Shown here: piece after piece, positions 16,903 through 27,987 of the stretch | How the letters are laid out: the number at the start of each line of letters is the position of its first letter | Position numbering within the stretch: the first letter of the stretch is position 1 | Position numbers and translations under genes: made by a program | The notes under the pieces: model-generated | Told to the model about the DNA's origin: nothing | The model's input: the letters and a program-made list of their open reading frames with translations, nothing else | The model's database searches: none | Origin: Tepidimonas sediminis | GTDB lineage: Bacteria > Pseudomonadota > Gammaproteobacteria > Burkholderiales > Burkholderiaceae_C | Assembly (NCBI RefSeq): GCF_007556605.1 | Contig: NZ_VJND01000003.1 | Coordinates: 186,001 to 250,000, forward strand | Reading direction: 5' to 3' | DNA: 64,000 nt

Positions 16903-17019
16903 GGGGTATTCCGTGCGTTTGCGTTGACCGTCGACAAACCCGCAATTTTCGCACGTCGAGCGATGCCGTGGGGCGGGGAAAGCGCGGCAGCCGGTGCGCC
17001 AAGGCGGATGCCCGCGCGC

Positions 17020-17904
17020 TCACGACCGGCGGCCCAGCTGTGCCACCAGCATGCCGGCGGTGATCAGCGCCGCGCCGCCCCAGCCGCGCCAGCCGATGGC
17101 CTCGCCCAGCATCCACCAGCCGCCCAGCGCGGCAAACACCCCTTCGCTGCTGTAGATGATGGCCGCGTGCGCAGGATGCGCGTGGCGCTGCGCGATCACC
17201 TGCAGCGTGTAGGCCACGCCGATCGAGAGGATGCCGCCCCAGGCGATGGCGCCGGCGGCGTCCCACAGGGCCGCCGGGCCCATCGGTTCGGCCCGTGCCA
17301 GCGCCACCGCCCACGACAGCGCCGCGGCCACCAGGTACTGCACCACCGACAGCCGCAGCGCGTCGTGGCGCCGGGCGTAGCGGTCCACCAGCAGCACGTG
17401 CGCCGCCCACATCGCGGCGCCACCCAGTTGCAGCCAGTCGCCCGGGGCGATGGAGGCGTCGGGCTTGACGCTGAGGAAGTACAGCCCGGCCGTGGCCAGC
17501 GCCACCGCCAGCCAGACCGGCGCGCCGGCCGGCCGGCCCGCCAGCGCCAGCAGCACCGGCACCAGCACCACGTACAGCCCGGTGATGAAGCCGGCGTTGG
17601 CCACGCTGGTGCCCAGCAGCCCCACCTGCTGCAGGTTGATGGCGACGAACAGCACCCCACCCAGCAGTGCGCCGTCGCGCCACAGCCCGCTGGAGGCCTG
17701 CACCGGGATGGCCGCGAACGGCCCGCCGCGCCAGCGCCACAGCGGGGCGATCAGCAGCACGCCCAGCGTCATGCGCGCGGCGGTGTAGGCGAACGGGCCG
17801 ACGCTGTCCATGCCGAGCTGCTGGGCCACGAAGGTCGAGCCCCAGATGGCGGCCGTCAGCAGCATCAGCGCGTCGGTGGTCCAGACGCGACCGTGACGGT
17901 TCAA
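17020..17904 (-). CDS. DMT-superfamily transporter (EamA domains)
   Basis: Inner-membrane permease of the drug/metabolite transporter type, about 294 residues with ten predicted helices in two EamA repeats. The first repeat starts ALMLLTAAIWGSTFVA and the second AAMWAAHVLLVDRYAR. The substrate cannot be told from sequence. I chose the TTG at 17904 because GGGAGGA lies seven bases upstream and no ATG or GTG fits before the first helix. It is encoded upstream of prfB on the same strand with a 117-base gap, which should hold the prfB promoter. Confidence 0.85.
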   Translation of the reverse strand: MNRHGRVWTTDALMLLTAAIWGSTFVAQQLGMDSVGPFAYTAARMTLGVLLIAPLWRWRGGPFAAIPVQASSGLWRDGALLGGVLFVAINLQQVGLLGTSVANAGFITGLYVVLVPVLLALAGRPAGAPVWLAVALATAGLYFLSVKPDASIAPGDWLQLGGAAMWAAHVLLVDRYARRHDALRLSVVQYLVAAALSWAVALARAEPMGPAALWDAAGAIAWGGILSIGVAYTLQVIAQRHAHPAHAAIIYSSEGVFAALGGWWMLGEAIGWRGWGGAALITAGMLVAQLGRRS

Positions 17905-17963
17905 GCGGATTCCTCCCTTGGATGGTGGATGCGGGCGGCGGGCGGTCGGCGCCCGCGCGCGGC

Positions 17964-18944
17964 TCAGGCCAGGTGGGCCTCGATCAGCGCGGCCACGCGG
18001 GCGGGCTGGTCGTGGTGCAGCATGTGGCCGGCGTCGTCCACGCGCTCGATGCGGTACCGCCGCACCACCTGCAGGCGGCGATGATATTCGGCCAGCGAAT
18101 GCTCGCCGCGCGGAAACCACTGCGCCAGGCTGTCGTCACTGGCCTCCACCACCAGCACCGGCGCCTCGATCGCCGCCCAGGTCGCCAGCACCTCGTCGAG
18201 CCGGTACGGCTGGCTGCTGCGCACCTTGTGCGCGGCATCACCGAGGATCACCCACTCGCCATCGGGGGCGGCGGGATCCAGCGGCCGCGCCCAGTGCTGC
18301 GCCAGCCAGCGCGCGCGCTCGGGCGGCAGACGCCGGTTGGTCTTCATCAGGCGCGCGGCCACGCCCTCCAGTCCCCGGTAGGTCTTCAGCGTGATCTGGC
18401 CGGCGGCGTGGGCCTGCAGCTCGTCCAGCCAGCGCGCCAGGTGCCGCGGCCCCTGTGCCGGCTCGCTGGCCGGCAGGCCGAAGCCTTCCAGGTTGACCAG
18501 CCGGCGCACGCGCTGTGGCCGCACCCCGGCATAGAGCATCGCGACGTTGCCCCCCATGCTGTGGCCGACCACGTCCACCGGCGCATCGGCCGGCCGGCCC
18601 AGCCGCACGTTGACCAGCGCGATGAGCGCATCGAGGTCGCCCAGGTAGTCGGCGAACACGTAGTGATCCGCCAGGCCGTAGGGCGGCGGCTGGTGTTGCG
18701 GCGGCAGTGCCGCCGACTGCGTCAGGCCGAAGCCGCGCCAGTCCGGCGCCACGCACAGGCGCGGCGAGGCCAGCGCATCGACCACGAACTGCCATGACGC
18801 GGCCACGTCCATCCAGCCGTGCAGCAGCCACAGCGGGGGGGTGTCGGCACGGGGCTGGCCCCACCAGCGCAGGTGGTGTCGCAGGCCGCGCAGCGTCTCG
18901 AACGTGCTGTGCGAGGGACGCAGGACTTGATACATTCCCGCCAT
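17964..18944 (-). CDS. Alpha/beta hydrolase
   Basis: Cytoplasmic alpha/beta-hydrolase of about 326 residues, substrate unknown. Visible: the oxyanion-hole strand LLHGWMD near residue 40, the nucleophile elbow GHSMGG near 135, an acid in VVEASDDS and the catalytic histidine in DDAGHMLHH near the C-terminus. Start choice is between ATG 18944 and ATG 18935; the first is nearly divergent with the acyl-CoA synthetase start at 18975, so both genes share a very short promoter region. No pathway is implied by the neighbours beyond a possible link to acyl-CoA metabolism. Confidence 0.85.
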   Translation of the reverse strand: MAGMYQVLRPSHSTFETLRGLRHHLRWWGQPRADTPPLWLLHGWMDVAASWQFVVDALASPRLCVAPDWRGFGLTQSAALPPQHQPPPYGLADHYVFADYLGDLDALIALVNVRLGRPADAPVDVVGHSMGGNVAMLYAGVRPQRVRRLVNLEGFGLPASEPAQGPRHLARWLDELQAHAAGQITLKTYRGLEGVAARLMKTNRRLPPERARWLAQHWARPLDPAAPDGEWVILGDAAHKVRSSQPYRLDEVLATWAAIEAPVLVVEASDDSLAQWFPRGEHSLAEYHRRLQVVRRYRIERVDDAGHMLHHDQPARVAALIEAHLA

Positions 18945-18974
18945 TATTTCGGAGACGACCGGAAGCCCGACGCG

Positions 18975-20759
18975 ATGGCCCGTCCTGCACGCGACAACCC
19001 GACCCTGCCGGCCGACGTCTACGCCCGGCTGCACGCGCAGTTCCGCTGGTGTGTGCCGGCGCGCTTCAACATCGCCGAAGTGTGCGTGCGCCGCTGGGCG
19101 GCACGGCCGGCCACGGCGCACGAGCCGGCCATCATCGAGGACGGTCCGGACCAGCGCCAGCCGCGGCGGTTCACCTGCGGCGAGCTGGCCGCCGAGGCCA
19201 ACCGCCTGTCGCACGCGCTGCGGCTGCTGGGCGTGCAGCGCGGCGACCGGGTGGCCATCGTGTTGCCGCAGCGCTTCGAGACCGCCGTGGCCTACATGGC
19301 CGTGCTGCAGATGGGGGCGGTGGCGGTGCCGCTGTCGCAGCTGTTCGGGCCGGAGGCGCTGGAGTACCGGCTGCAGGACAGCGCCGCCGCCGTCGCGCTG
19401 GTGGACGAGGTCACCGGCCCCGGCGTGCAGGCGGTGCGCGCGCGCTGTCCGGCGCTGCGCCACGTCGTCGGGCTGACCGGCGCGTTCGACACCGACGTGC
19501 TCGACTGGCCCGGCGCGCGCGACGGCCTGCGCCGGCGCTTCGACTTGGTGGATACCGCCGCCGACGACCCGGCGGTGCTGATCTACACCAGCGGCACCAC
19601 CGGCAACCCCAAGGGCGCGCTGATCCCGCACCGCGCGCTGATCGGCAACCTGAGCGGCTTCGTCTGCAGCCAGAACTGGTTCGGCTTCGACCCGTTCGAC
19701 GCGCGCCGGCGCAGCGACGCCGTGTTCTGGAGCCCGGCCGACTGGGCCTGGACCGGCGGGCTGATGGATGCGCTGCTGCCGACGCTTTACTTCGGCCGCC
19801 CGATCGTCGCCTGGCGCGGGCGCTTCGACCCGATCGAGGCCTTCGCGCTGCTGCAGCGTCACCGCGTCACGCACACCTTCCTGTTCCCGACGGCGCTCAA
19901 GGCCATGATGAAGGCCGAGCCACAGCCGCGGCGGCGCTGGCGGCTGCGCCTGCAGGCCATCATGAGCGCCGGCGAGGCGGTGGGCGATGCGGTGTTCGCC
20001 TGGTGCCGCGACGAGCTCGGCGTCACCGTCAACGAGATGTTCGGCCAGACCGAGATCAATTACGTCGTCGGCAACTGCGCGCGTCTGTGGCCGGCGCGGC
20101 CCGGCAGCATGGGCCGCGCCTACCCCGGGCACCGCGTCGCGCTGCTGGACGAGGCCGGCCAGCCGGTGCCGCCCGGCACGGTCGGCGAGGTGGCGGTGCA
20201 CCGGCGCGACGTGCACGGCGACCCGGACCCGGTGTTCTTCCTCGGCTACTGGGGCAACGAGGCCGCCACGCGCGCCAAGTTCACCGGCGATCCGGCCGAC
20301 AGCTGGTGCCGCACCGGCGACCTGGCGGTGCAGGACGCCGACGGCTACCTGTGGTACCAGGGGCGGGCCGACGACGTCTTCAAGTCGGCCGGCTACCGCA
20401 TCGGCCCGGGCGAGATCGAGAACTGCCTGGTCAAGCACCCGGCGGTGGCCAACGCCGCGGTGGTGCCCAAGCCCGACGCCGAGCGCGGCGCCGTCGTCAA
20501 GGCCTACGTGGTGCTGGCGCCGGCCTGGGCCGAGCGGCGCGCGCGCTGTGCCGACCCGGCCGCCGAGTTCGACCCGGCGCTGGTGGCCGAGCTGCAGCAG
20601 CACGTGCGCGGCCGGCTGGCGCCGTACGAGTACCCGAAGGAGATCGAGTTCATCGACGCGCTGCCGATGACCACCACCGGCAAGGTGCAGCGGCGCGTGC
20701 TGCGCCTGCAGGAGGAGGCGCGTGCGCGCGAGCGCGCCGGCGCGGTCGCCGGTGCCTGA
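18975..20759 (+). CDS. AMP-binding acyl-CoA synthetase (acetyl-/medium-chain type)
   Basis: Adenylate-forming enzyme that activates a carboxylic acid to its acyl-CoA with ATP. The 594-residue product has the P-loop-like motif YTSGTTGNPKGA, the A5 motif NEMFGQTEINY, the hinge region RADDVFKSAGYRIGPGE and the C-terminal catalytic lysine in MTTTGKVQRR. Overall it resembles acetyl-CoA or medium-chain acyl-CoA synthetases; the acid cannot be fixed. ATG 18975 is preceded by GGAAG nine bases upstream. An aldo-keto reductase gene follows after 46 bases. Confidence 0.92.
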   Translation: MARPARDNPTLPADVYARLHAQFRWCVPARFNIAEVCVRRWAARPATAHEPAIIEDGPDQRQPRRFTCGELAAEANRLSHALRLLGVQRGDRVAIVLPQRFETAVAYMAVLQMGAVAVPLSQLFGPEALEYRLQDSAAAVALVDEVTGPGVQAVRARCPALRHVVGLTGAFDTDVLDWPGARDGLRRRFDLVDTAADDPAVLIYTSGTTGNPKGALIPHRALIGNLSGFVCSQNWFGFDPFDARRRSDAVFWSPADWAWTGGLMDALLPTLYFGRPIVAWRGRFDPIEAFALLQRHRVTHTFLFPTALKAMMKAEPQPRRRWRLRLQAIMSAGEAVGDAVFAWCRDELGVTVNEMFGQTEINYVVGNCARLWPARPGSMGRAYPGHRVALLDEAGQPVPPGTVGEVAVHRRDVHGDPDPVFFLGYWGNEAATRAKFTGDPADSWCRTGDLAVQDADGYLWYQGRADDVFKSAGYRIGPGEIENCLVKHPAVANAAVVPKPDAERGAVVKAYVVLAPAWAERRARCADPAAEFDPALVAELQQHVRGRLAPYEYPKEIEFIDALPMTTTGKVQRRVLRLQEEARARERAGAVAGA

Positions 20760-20805
20760 ACGCGCGCGCCCGTTTTCCTATCCCCCGTTCAAGGAAGCCC
20801 CACCG

Positions 20806-21867
20806 ATGCAACCCGTCACCCTGGCCGCAGGCGGCCTGTCCGTCTCCCCGATCTGCCTGGGCACGATGACGTTCGGCGAGCAGGTCGCCGAGCGCGACGC
20901 CCACGCCATCCTCGACCGCGCGCTGGAGCGCGGCGTCAACTTTCTCGACACCGCCGAGATGTATTCCGTGCCGGCGCGCGCCGAGACCTACGGCGCCACC
21001 GAGACGATCCTGGGCAACTGGTTCGCCAGCCGCCCCGGCGTGCGCCAGCGCGTGGTGCTGGCCACCAAGGTGGCCGGCCCGTCGCGCGGCATGCCATGGA
21101 TCCGCGGCGAGGCCTCGGGCCTGACCAAGGCCGAGATCCTGGCCGCCTGCGACGGCAGCCTGCGCCGGCTGCGCACCGACGTCATCGACCTCTACCAGAT
21201 CCACTGGCCGGCGCGCAACGTGCCGATGTTCGGCGCGATCACCTTCGATCCGTCCAAGGACCGCCCGTGCGCCAGCATCATCGAGCAGCTGGAGGCGCTG
21301 GACGTGCTGGTGCGCGCCGGCAAGGTGCGCTACGTCGGCCTGTCCAACGAGACGCCGTACGGCGTGCACGAGTTCGTGCGCGTGGCCGAGCAGGCCGGCC
21401 TGCCGCGCGTGGTGACGGTGCAGAACCCGTACTGCCTGATCAACCGCAGCTACGAGAACGGCTTGGACGAGACCTGCCATCGCCTGGGCGTGGCGCTGCT
21501 GGCGTACTCGCCGCTGGGCTTCGGGCTGCTGACCGGCAAGTACGACGACACGGGGTTCGAGCACGCCGGGCCGCCGCAGGGCCGCATGGCGCTGTTCGAG
21601 AGCATGCGCAAGCAGCGCTGGGGCCGGCCGGAGGCGCTGGCCGCGGCGCGGCGCTACAACGCGCTGGCGCGCGAGCATGGCCTCACGCCGGTGCAGCTGG
21701 CGCTGGCGTTCTGCTACCGCAACTGGCGCGTGGCCAGCACCATCATCGGCGTGACGTCGCTGGCGCAGCTGGACGCCTGCCTGGACGCGTGGGACGTGCA
21801 GCTCACCCCGGAGCTGCTGCAGGCCGTCGACCGCATCCGCTGGGAACTGCGCGATCCGGCGCAGTGA
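20806..21867 (+). CDS. Aldo/keto reductase, Tas-like
   Basis: NADP(H)-dependent oxidoreductase of the aldo-keto reductase family, 353 residues, resembling proteobacterial Tas. The catalytic tetrad can be seen: D in NFLDTAEMY with Y, K in VLATKVAG, and H in YQIHWP. The cofactor region near the C-terminus reads [20 protein letters not shown] farther upstream overlaps the synthetase gene; ATG 20806 has AAGGAAG upstream. The physiological substrate is unknown. It sits between the acyl-CoA synthetase and plsY on the plus strand. Confidence 0.92.
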   Translation: MQPVTLAAGGLSVSPICLGTMTFGEQVAERDAHAILDRALERGVNFLDTAEMYSVPARAETYGATETILGNWFASRPGVRQRVVLATKVAGPSRGMPWIRGEASGLTKAEILAACDGSLRRLRTDVIDLYQIHWPARNVPMFGAITFDPSKDRPCASIIEQLEALDVLVRAGKVRYVGLSNETPYGVHEFVRVAEQAGLPRVVTVQNPYCLINRSYENGLDETCHRLGVALLAYSPLGFGLLTGKYDDTGFEHAGPPQGRMALFESMRKQRWGRPEALAAARRYNALAREHGLTPVQLALAFCYRNWRVASTIIGVTSLAQLDACLDAWDVQLTPELLQAVDRIRWELRDPAQ

Positions 21868-21920
21868 GCCCCGCTGGCACAATCGCGTCCGCATCCGCTT
21901 CCGCCGCACAAGGAGGTTTC

Positions 21921-22598
21921 GTGTCCGTACCCGCGCCCTCGATCGCCCCGCTGGTGGCCGCGTTGCTGGCCTACGTGGTCGGCTCGCTGTCGTTTGCCGT
22001 GCTGGTCAGCCGCGCGTTCGGGCTGGCGGACCCGCGTACCTACGGCAGCGGCAATCCCGGTGCCACCAACGTGCTGCGCAGCGGCAGCAAGGCCGCCGCG
22101 GCGCTGACGCTGCTGCTCGATGCGTTGAAGGGTTGGTTGCCGGTGTGGGCCGTCGCCCGCTGGGGGGCGGCGTGGGGGCTGGGGGAGGGGACACTGGCGC
22201 TGGTCGGGCTGGCGGCCTTCCTCGGGCATCTCTTTCCGCTGTTCTTCCGCTTCCGCGGCGGCAAGGGGGTGGCCACGGCCGCCGGCGTCCTGATCGGCTG
22301 GGCGCCGTGGCTTGGCCTGCTGGTGGTGGGCACGTGGGGGGTGGTGGCGCTGGTGTGGCGCTACTCGTCGCTGGCGGCCATCGTCGCGGCGCTGGCCGCC
22401 CCGCTGCTGTACTGGCTGCTGGATGGTGCGCTGTGGACGGTGCGCGCCCCGGTGGGCGCGGCGCTGGCGGCGATGACGGTGCTGCTGCTGTGGCGCCACG
22501 CTGGCAACATCCAGCGCCTGCTGGCAGGACAGGAAAGCCGCATCGGTGGCGCTGGTGCGGCAGCGGCACCGCCGTCCTCGCGCGGGGCACGGCGCTGA
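21921..22598 (+). CDS. plsY: Glycerol-3-phosphate acyltransferase PlsY
   Basis: Inner-membrane enzyme that transfers an acyl group from acyl-phosphate to glycerol-3-phosphate, the first step of phospholipid synthesis. The 225-residue product has the three PlsY motifs: [26 protein letters not shown] and the C-terminal [12 protein letters not shown], with five or six membrane segments. The GTG at 21921 follows a perfect AGGAGG at 21911-21916. The alanine-rich C-terminal tail beyond GNIQRL is longer than usual. Confidence 0.95.
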   Translation: MSVPAPSIAPLVAALLAYVVGSLSFAVLVSRAFGLADPRTYGSGNPGATNVLRSGSKAAAALTLLLDALKGWLPVWAVARWGAAWGLGEGTLALVGLAAFLGHLFPLFFRFRGGKGVATAAGVLIGWAPWLGLLVVGTWGVVALVWRYSSLAAIVAALAAPLLYWLLDGALWTVRAPVGAALAAMTVLLLWRHAGNIQRLLAGQESRIGGAGAAAAPPSSRGARR

Positions 22599-22637
22599 GC
22601 GCGGGCGCGGCGCGCGCCGCGGCCCGGGTGGGGCCCC

Positions 22638-23546
22638 TCAGGCCGCCGGGCGCAGCGCGCGTGCCAGCCGCAGCAGGCGGCCGTGGTGGATGCGCGCGCG
22701 CACCTGCGCGGCCGGCAGTGCGGCCTCCACGGCGGCCTCGGTCGTGGTGCGCGTGTCCAGCGCCTGCGGCTGCGGGATCGGGCGCCCGTCGCGCTCCAGC
22801 ACCGGCGCCACCCACGGCTCGGCCGGGCGCTCGGTGCGGCGCAGCACCACCGCCACGCGCCCATCGTGCAGCCGCACGAAGGCGCCCGGCGGGCACACCC
22901 CGAGCGTCGCCAGCATGGCCGCGCCGATCGCATCCAGCGCCGCGGCGCCCTGCGGCGCCAGCAGCTCCCACATCGCGGCCACGCTGTCGCGGCCATGCCG
23001 GTTCTGCCGCGGGCTCAGCAGGGCCGCGTAGCGGTCCAGCCGCTGCAGCAGCCGCGTGGTCAGGTCGTCGGTGTCGCGATCGTGGTGGTGCTCGACGATG
23101 GCCAGCCAGCGCGGTTCGCGCACCCCGCACTCGCGCAGCAGCTGCGCCGAGCGCGCGGCGTGGGTGTCGATGAGCGCACGTTGACGCGCGTCCGGGCCGT
23201 GCGGCTGGGTGGCCAAGGCGTCCTGCAGCGCGGTCATGCCCACGTTCATCGTCAGCGCGGCGCGCTCCAGTGCCTCGCGCTCGCTGGGCGCCAGCGCCAG
23301 CGCGGGGCCCACGGCGCGTGCCAGCGCCCAGCACACCAGCGCGTGCGCGGCGCTGTAGCCGACGGGCGAGGTGGTGCCGACCTGCACCAGCCACAGCAGC
23401 GCGGCGTCGGCGTCGGCGTCGAAGAGGCTGCGGGCTTCGTGCAGCAGGGCCTCCAGCTGCGCGACGAAGTCGGCCTCGCGCGGCGCCAGCAGCAAGGCGG
23501 CCAGCCGGGTCTCCAGCGCCAGCCAGCGGTCGGTCCAGTCGTCCAT
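22638..23546 (-). CDS. Degenerate HD-GYP-type protein
   Basis: 302-residue protein with the outline of an HD-GYP phosphodiesterase domain but without key residues. Where the HD pair is expected it reads LTMNVGM, and where HHE-x-x-DG-x-GYP is expected it reads EHHHDRDTDDL with no GYP. The following helix (RLLQRLDRYAALLSPR) and the C-terminal part fit the family. It is therefore probably catalytically altered or a binding protein rather than a c-di-GMP hydrolase. The start at ATG 23546 is uncertain (ATG 23591 would overlap murB). It is divergent from murB with only 30 bases between. Confidence 0.75.
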   Translation of the reverse strand: MDDWTDRWLALETRLAALLLAPREADFVAQLEALLHEARSLFDADADAALLWLVQVGTTSPVGYSAAHALVCWALARAVGPALALAPSEREALERAALTMNVGMTALQDALATQPHGPDARQRALIDTHAARSAQLLRECGVREPRWLAIVEHHHDRDTDDLTTRLLQRLDRYAALLSPRQNRHGRDSVAAMWELLAPQGAAALDAIGAAMLATLGVCPPGAFVRLHDGRVAVVLRRTERPAEPWVAPVLERDGRPIPQPQALDTRTTTEAAVEAALPAAQVRARIHHGRLLRLARALRPAA

Positions 23547-23576
23547 CGGGAGCGGGCGGTTTGCGACAATCCCCGC

Positions 23577-24632
23577 ATGGTAGTCGAACATCGCGTGCCG
23601 CTGCAGTCCCTCAACACCTTCGGCATCGCCGCACGGGCGCATCGGCTCGTGCGCGTGCGCGGCGACGACGACGTGCTGGCGCTGCTGCGCCAGCCGGACT
23701 GGCGCTGGCAGGAAACCTTCATCCTCGGCGGCGGCAGCAACATCGTCCTCACCGGCGACCTGCGCCAGCTGGTGATCAAGGTCGAGATCGCGGGGCGGCG
23801 GCTGCTGCACGAGGACGCGCGCGGCTGGCTGGTGGAGGCGGGCGCCGGCGAGCGCTGGCACGACTTCGTCGCCTGGACGCTGCAGCAGGGCTGGCCGGGG
23901 CTGGAGAATCTGGCGCTGATTCCCGGCACGGTGGGCGCCGCACCGGTGCAGAACATCGGCGCCTACGGCGTGGAGCTGCAGGACCGCTTCCACTCCCTCG
24001 ACGCCATCGACCTGGAGACCGGCGCGCGCCTGACGCTCGGCCACGAGCACTGCGCGTTCGGTTACCGCGACTCGGTGTTCAAGCACGCGCGCGCCGGCAC
24101 GCACGGCATGGGTCTGAAGGGGCGCGCGCTGATCACGCGCGTGCGTTTCTGGCTGCCGCGGCGCTGGCGGCCGCAGCTGGGCTACCAGGATCTGCAGCGC
24201 AAGGTGGCCGAGACCGGCATCACCGACCCGACACCGCAGCAGGTGTTCGACTGGGTGTGCGCGATCCGCCGCGCCAAGCTGCCGGATCCGGCCGTGCTGG
24301 GCAACGCCGGCAGCTTCTTCAAGAACCCGACGGTGACGCCCGAGCAGTGCGCCGACATCATCGGCCGCGACCCGCGCGTGGTGCACTACCCGCTGCCGGA
24401 CGGCCGCTTCAAGCTGGCCGCGGGCTGGCTGATCGATGCCTGTGGCTGGAAGGGCAAGACGGTGGGGCGCGCCGGCGTCTACGAGAAGCAGGCGCTGGTG
24501 CTGGTCAACCGGGGCGACGCCCGGCACCCCTGCACGGGGGGCGAGGTGATGACGCTGGCGCGCCTGATCCAGACCAGCGTCTACGAGCGGTTCGGCATCC
24601 GGCTGGAGCCGGAGCCGGTGGTGGTGGGCTGA
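23577..24632 (+). CDS. murB: UDP-N-acetylenolpyruvoylglucosamine reductase
   Basis: FAD- and NADPH-dependent cytoplasmic enzyme that makes UDP-N-acetylmuramate for peptidoglycan. The 351-residue product is of type I: LQSLNTFGIAARA at the start, the FAD loop LGGGSNIVL, IPGTVGAAPVQNIGAYG, and the catalytic serine in NAGSFFKNP, then LAAGWLIDACGWKG. ATG 23577 is the natural family start. The length matches the family. A much longer reading frame upstream is antisense to the neighbouring gene. Confidence 0.97.
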   Translation: MVVEHRVPLQSLNTFGIAARAHRLVRVRGDDDVLALLRQPDWRWQETFILGGGSNIVLTGDLRQLVIKVEIAGRRLLHEDARGWLVEAGAGERWHDFVAWTLQQGWPGLENLALIPGTVGAAPVQNIGAYGVELQDRFHSLDAIDLETGARLTLGHEHCAFGYRDSVFKHARAGTHGMGLKGRALITRVRFWLPRRWRPQLGYQDLQRKVAETGITDPTPQQVFDWVCAIRRAKLPDPAVLGNAGSFFKNPTVTPEQCADIIGRDPRVVHYPLPDGRFKLAAGWLIDACGWKGKTVGRAGVYEKQALVLVNRGDARHPCTGGEVMTLARLIQTSVYERFGIRLEPEPVVVG

Positions 24633-24645
24633 GCCGCGGCGGCGT

Positions 24646-25083
24646 TCAAGCCGCCAGGGCCAGTTCGGCCGCACCCGCTGGGGCCGCCTCGCGCGCCGCC
24701 GGGCGCGGCGCCATGGCCTCCAGCGTTTCCACCATCGGCTGCGCGCTCAAGTGCCCGTCGCGCACCAGCGCGCGAAAGTCCTCCAGGGCGCCCTGGCGCA
24801 TGCGCTCGATGCGCTGCGCGGCGCAGGCGGCGGGCTCGTCGCTGACGCGCTCGGCGGCGGCGAGTACCGACGCCGGCACCCATGCCTGCACGTGGCCGCA
24901 GCTGGGGCACACCAGCCCGCGGCGCTGCGCCACCAGCGTGCCGACGTAGCCGCCGGCCAGCGCGTGACGGCCGTCCCGTGCCCGCGGACAGACCAGAGGA
25001 TGGGCGGGGGAGGGGACGACACCTGCCTGGGCGCGGTTGAGGCGATCGATCAGTTCGGCATCGAACGGCGCGGTGAGCCACAT
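24646..25083 (-). CDS. Conserved hypothetical protein with CPxCG element
   Basis: 145-residue protein that I do not recognise by function. It starts MWLTAPFDAELIDRLN, has a cysteine in LVCPRARDG, then a zinc-ribbon-like knuckle LVCPSCGHVQAWVP, followed by a helical C-terminal region ending in an Ala-rich tail. The start at ATG 25083 has GGAG nine bases upstream; a longer frame to 25146 is less likely. It converges with murB and is divergent from the membrane-anchored hydrolase. Confidence 0.65.
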   Translation of the reverse strand: MWLTAPFDAELIDRLNRAQAGVVPSPAHPLVCPRARDGRHALAGGYVGTLVAQRRGLVCPSCGHVQAWVPASVLAAAERVSDEPAACAAQRIERMRQGALEDFRALVRDGHLSAQPMVETLEAMAPRPAAREAAPAGAAELALAA

Positions 25084-25168
25084 GGACAGCTGCTCCTGGT
25101 AACGGCGGAGAACCGCCGGCACAATCCATTCTGGTGGCCCGGCCACCGGTCGCCAAGGGAAGCTTGCA

Positions 25169-26194
25169 ATGCCAAACGCTTGTTACACGTCGTTACCGAC
25201 CTGGTGCCAAGGGCGCACGCGGCGCTGGCTGACCGCCGCGCTGGCGCTGCTGGCGTTGCTGACGCTGGTCTGGCTGGCCGGTCCGCGCGTGACGTACGGG
25301 CCGGACGAGCCGGCGCCGCGACCGGCGCCGCCGGCGCAGGCGGCGGCGCTGGATGCCTGGCTGGCCGAACGGGAGGCGGCCGTGCCCGGCGTGCGGCCGG
25401 CGGCCGCCAAGGGGATCGTCTGGTACCGCGAACCGGGGCGGCGCACGCCGTGGGCGGTGGTCTACCTGCACGGCTTCACCGCCACGCGCATGGAGACCTA
25501 CCCGCTGGCCGAGCGCGTGGCGCAGGGGCTGCAGGCCAATCTGTTCCACACCCGTCTCACCGGACACGGCGTGCCGGCCGAGGCGCTGCGCCGCGTGACG
25601 GCGCAGGACTGGCTGGCCGACGCGGTGGAGGCGGTGCGCATCGGGCACGCCATCGGCGAGCGGGTGCTGGTCATCGGCACCTCCACGGGCGGCACGCTGG
25701 GAGCGTGGCTGGCGCTGCGGCCGGATGCAGCCGGCGTGCCGGTGGCGGCGCAGGTCTGGATCTCGCCGAACTTCGGTCCGGCCGATGCGCGCGCGGAGTG
25801 GATCCTCGGCCCCTGGGGCTGGGCGCTGACGCGGGCCATCACCGGCGGCACGGTCGGCGCGCCGCACGCCGACGAGCGCCGCAATGCGCACTGGACGCGC
25901 GTCTATCCGGCCGAGGCGCTGGTGCCGATGATGACGCTGGTGCGGCGCGTGCGCGACGGTGCGCTGGATCAGGTGCGCACGCCGGTGCTGGTGCTGGCCA
26001 GCCCGCGCGACCGCACGGTGGACGTGCGCCGCATCGAGGCGGCGGTGGCCCGCCTGGGCGGCCCGAAAAGGCTGGAGTGGGTGGAGGACGCCGGCGACGA
26101 CGAACAGCACGTACTGGCCGGCGAGCTGCGCTCACCGGGCACCACCGAGCGGCTGGCCGCGCGCATCGTGCGCTGGGCGCGGGACGGCGTCTGA
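25169..26194 (+). CDS. Membrane-anchored alpha/beta hydrolase
   Basis: 341-residue hydrolase with an N-terminal hydrophobic segment (about residues 19-38, LTAALALLALLTLVWLAG), which is either a membrane anchor or an uncleaved signal. The catalytic domain has the strand VVYLHGFTATRME, the nucleophile elbow GTSTGG, an acid in LASPRDRTVDV and histidine in DDEQHVLAG. It resembles carboxylesterase or lysophospholipase-like hydrolases; the substrate is unknown. ATG 25169 is preceded by AAGGGA eight bases upstream. It converges with argG. Confidence 0.85.
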   Translation: MPNACYTSLPTWCQGRTRRWLTAALALLALLTLVWLAGPRVTYGPDEPAPRPAPPAQAAALDAWLAEREAAVPGVRPAAAKGIVWYREPGRRTPWAVVYLHGFTATRMETYPLAERVAQGLQANLFHTRLTGHGVPAEALRRVTAQDWLADAVEAVRIGHAIGERVLVIGTSTGGTLGAWLALRPDAAGVPVAAQVWISPNFGPADARAEWILGPWGWALTRAITGGTVGAPHADERRNAHWTRVYPAEALVPMMTLVRRVRDGALDQVRTPVLVLASPRDRTVDVRRIEAAVARLGGPKRLEWVEDAGDDEQHVLAGELRSPGTTERLAARIVRWARDGV

Positions 26195-26233
26195 CGGCCG
26201 GTCCTGCTCCCCGGCGCGCGGGTGGCGGCGCGT

Positions 26234-27610
<1,377 letters not shown>

Positions 27611-27937
27611 TCAGCCGAAGTGACAGACGTAGTGGTACGGTTCGCCTTCGACGCGGATCTGGAAGCTGGACTGCCCCGGCACGGCGAAGCGCTCGCCGGG
27701 GCCGAAGCGCCGCCACGCCGTCTCACCCGGCAGCAGCACCTCGCATTGGCCGGCCACCCCCTCCATCACCTCCGGCGCACCGGTGGTGAAGGTCAGCGTG
27801 GAGGGCAGGATGACGCCGACCGACTTGCGCGTGCCGTCGGGCAGCGTGACGGTGTGGCTGACGCACTGGCCGCCGAAGTAGACGTTGGCCTGCGTGGCGA
27901 CGGTGACGCCGGCCAGGGTGAGGGTGGGGGTGCTCAT
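27611..27937 (-). CDS. ppnP: Pyrimidine/purine nucleoside phosphorylase (PpnP, cupin fold)
   Basis: Small cupin-like enzyme of 108 residues that phosphorolyses nucleosides to base plus ribose-1-phosphate (known for the E. coli homologue). The family outline is clear: ANVYFGGQCVSHTV, then GVILPSTLTFTTGAPEVMEG, the turn GEFF-like GERFAVPGQSSFQI and the C-terminal YHYVCHFG. ATG 27937 is the natural start. It is close to argG, and probably shares its transcript. Confidence 0.92.
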   Translation of the reverse strand: MSTPTLTLAGVTVATQANVYFGGQCVSHTVTLPDGTRKSVGVILPSTLTFTTGAPEVMEGVAGQCEVLLPGETAWRRFGPGERFAVPGQSSFQIRVEGEPYHYVCHFG

Positions 27938-27987
27938 GAGGCGCCGATTGTAGGCGCTGCCTGGCGGCATCCGCGGCGGCGCCGGCC

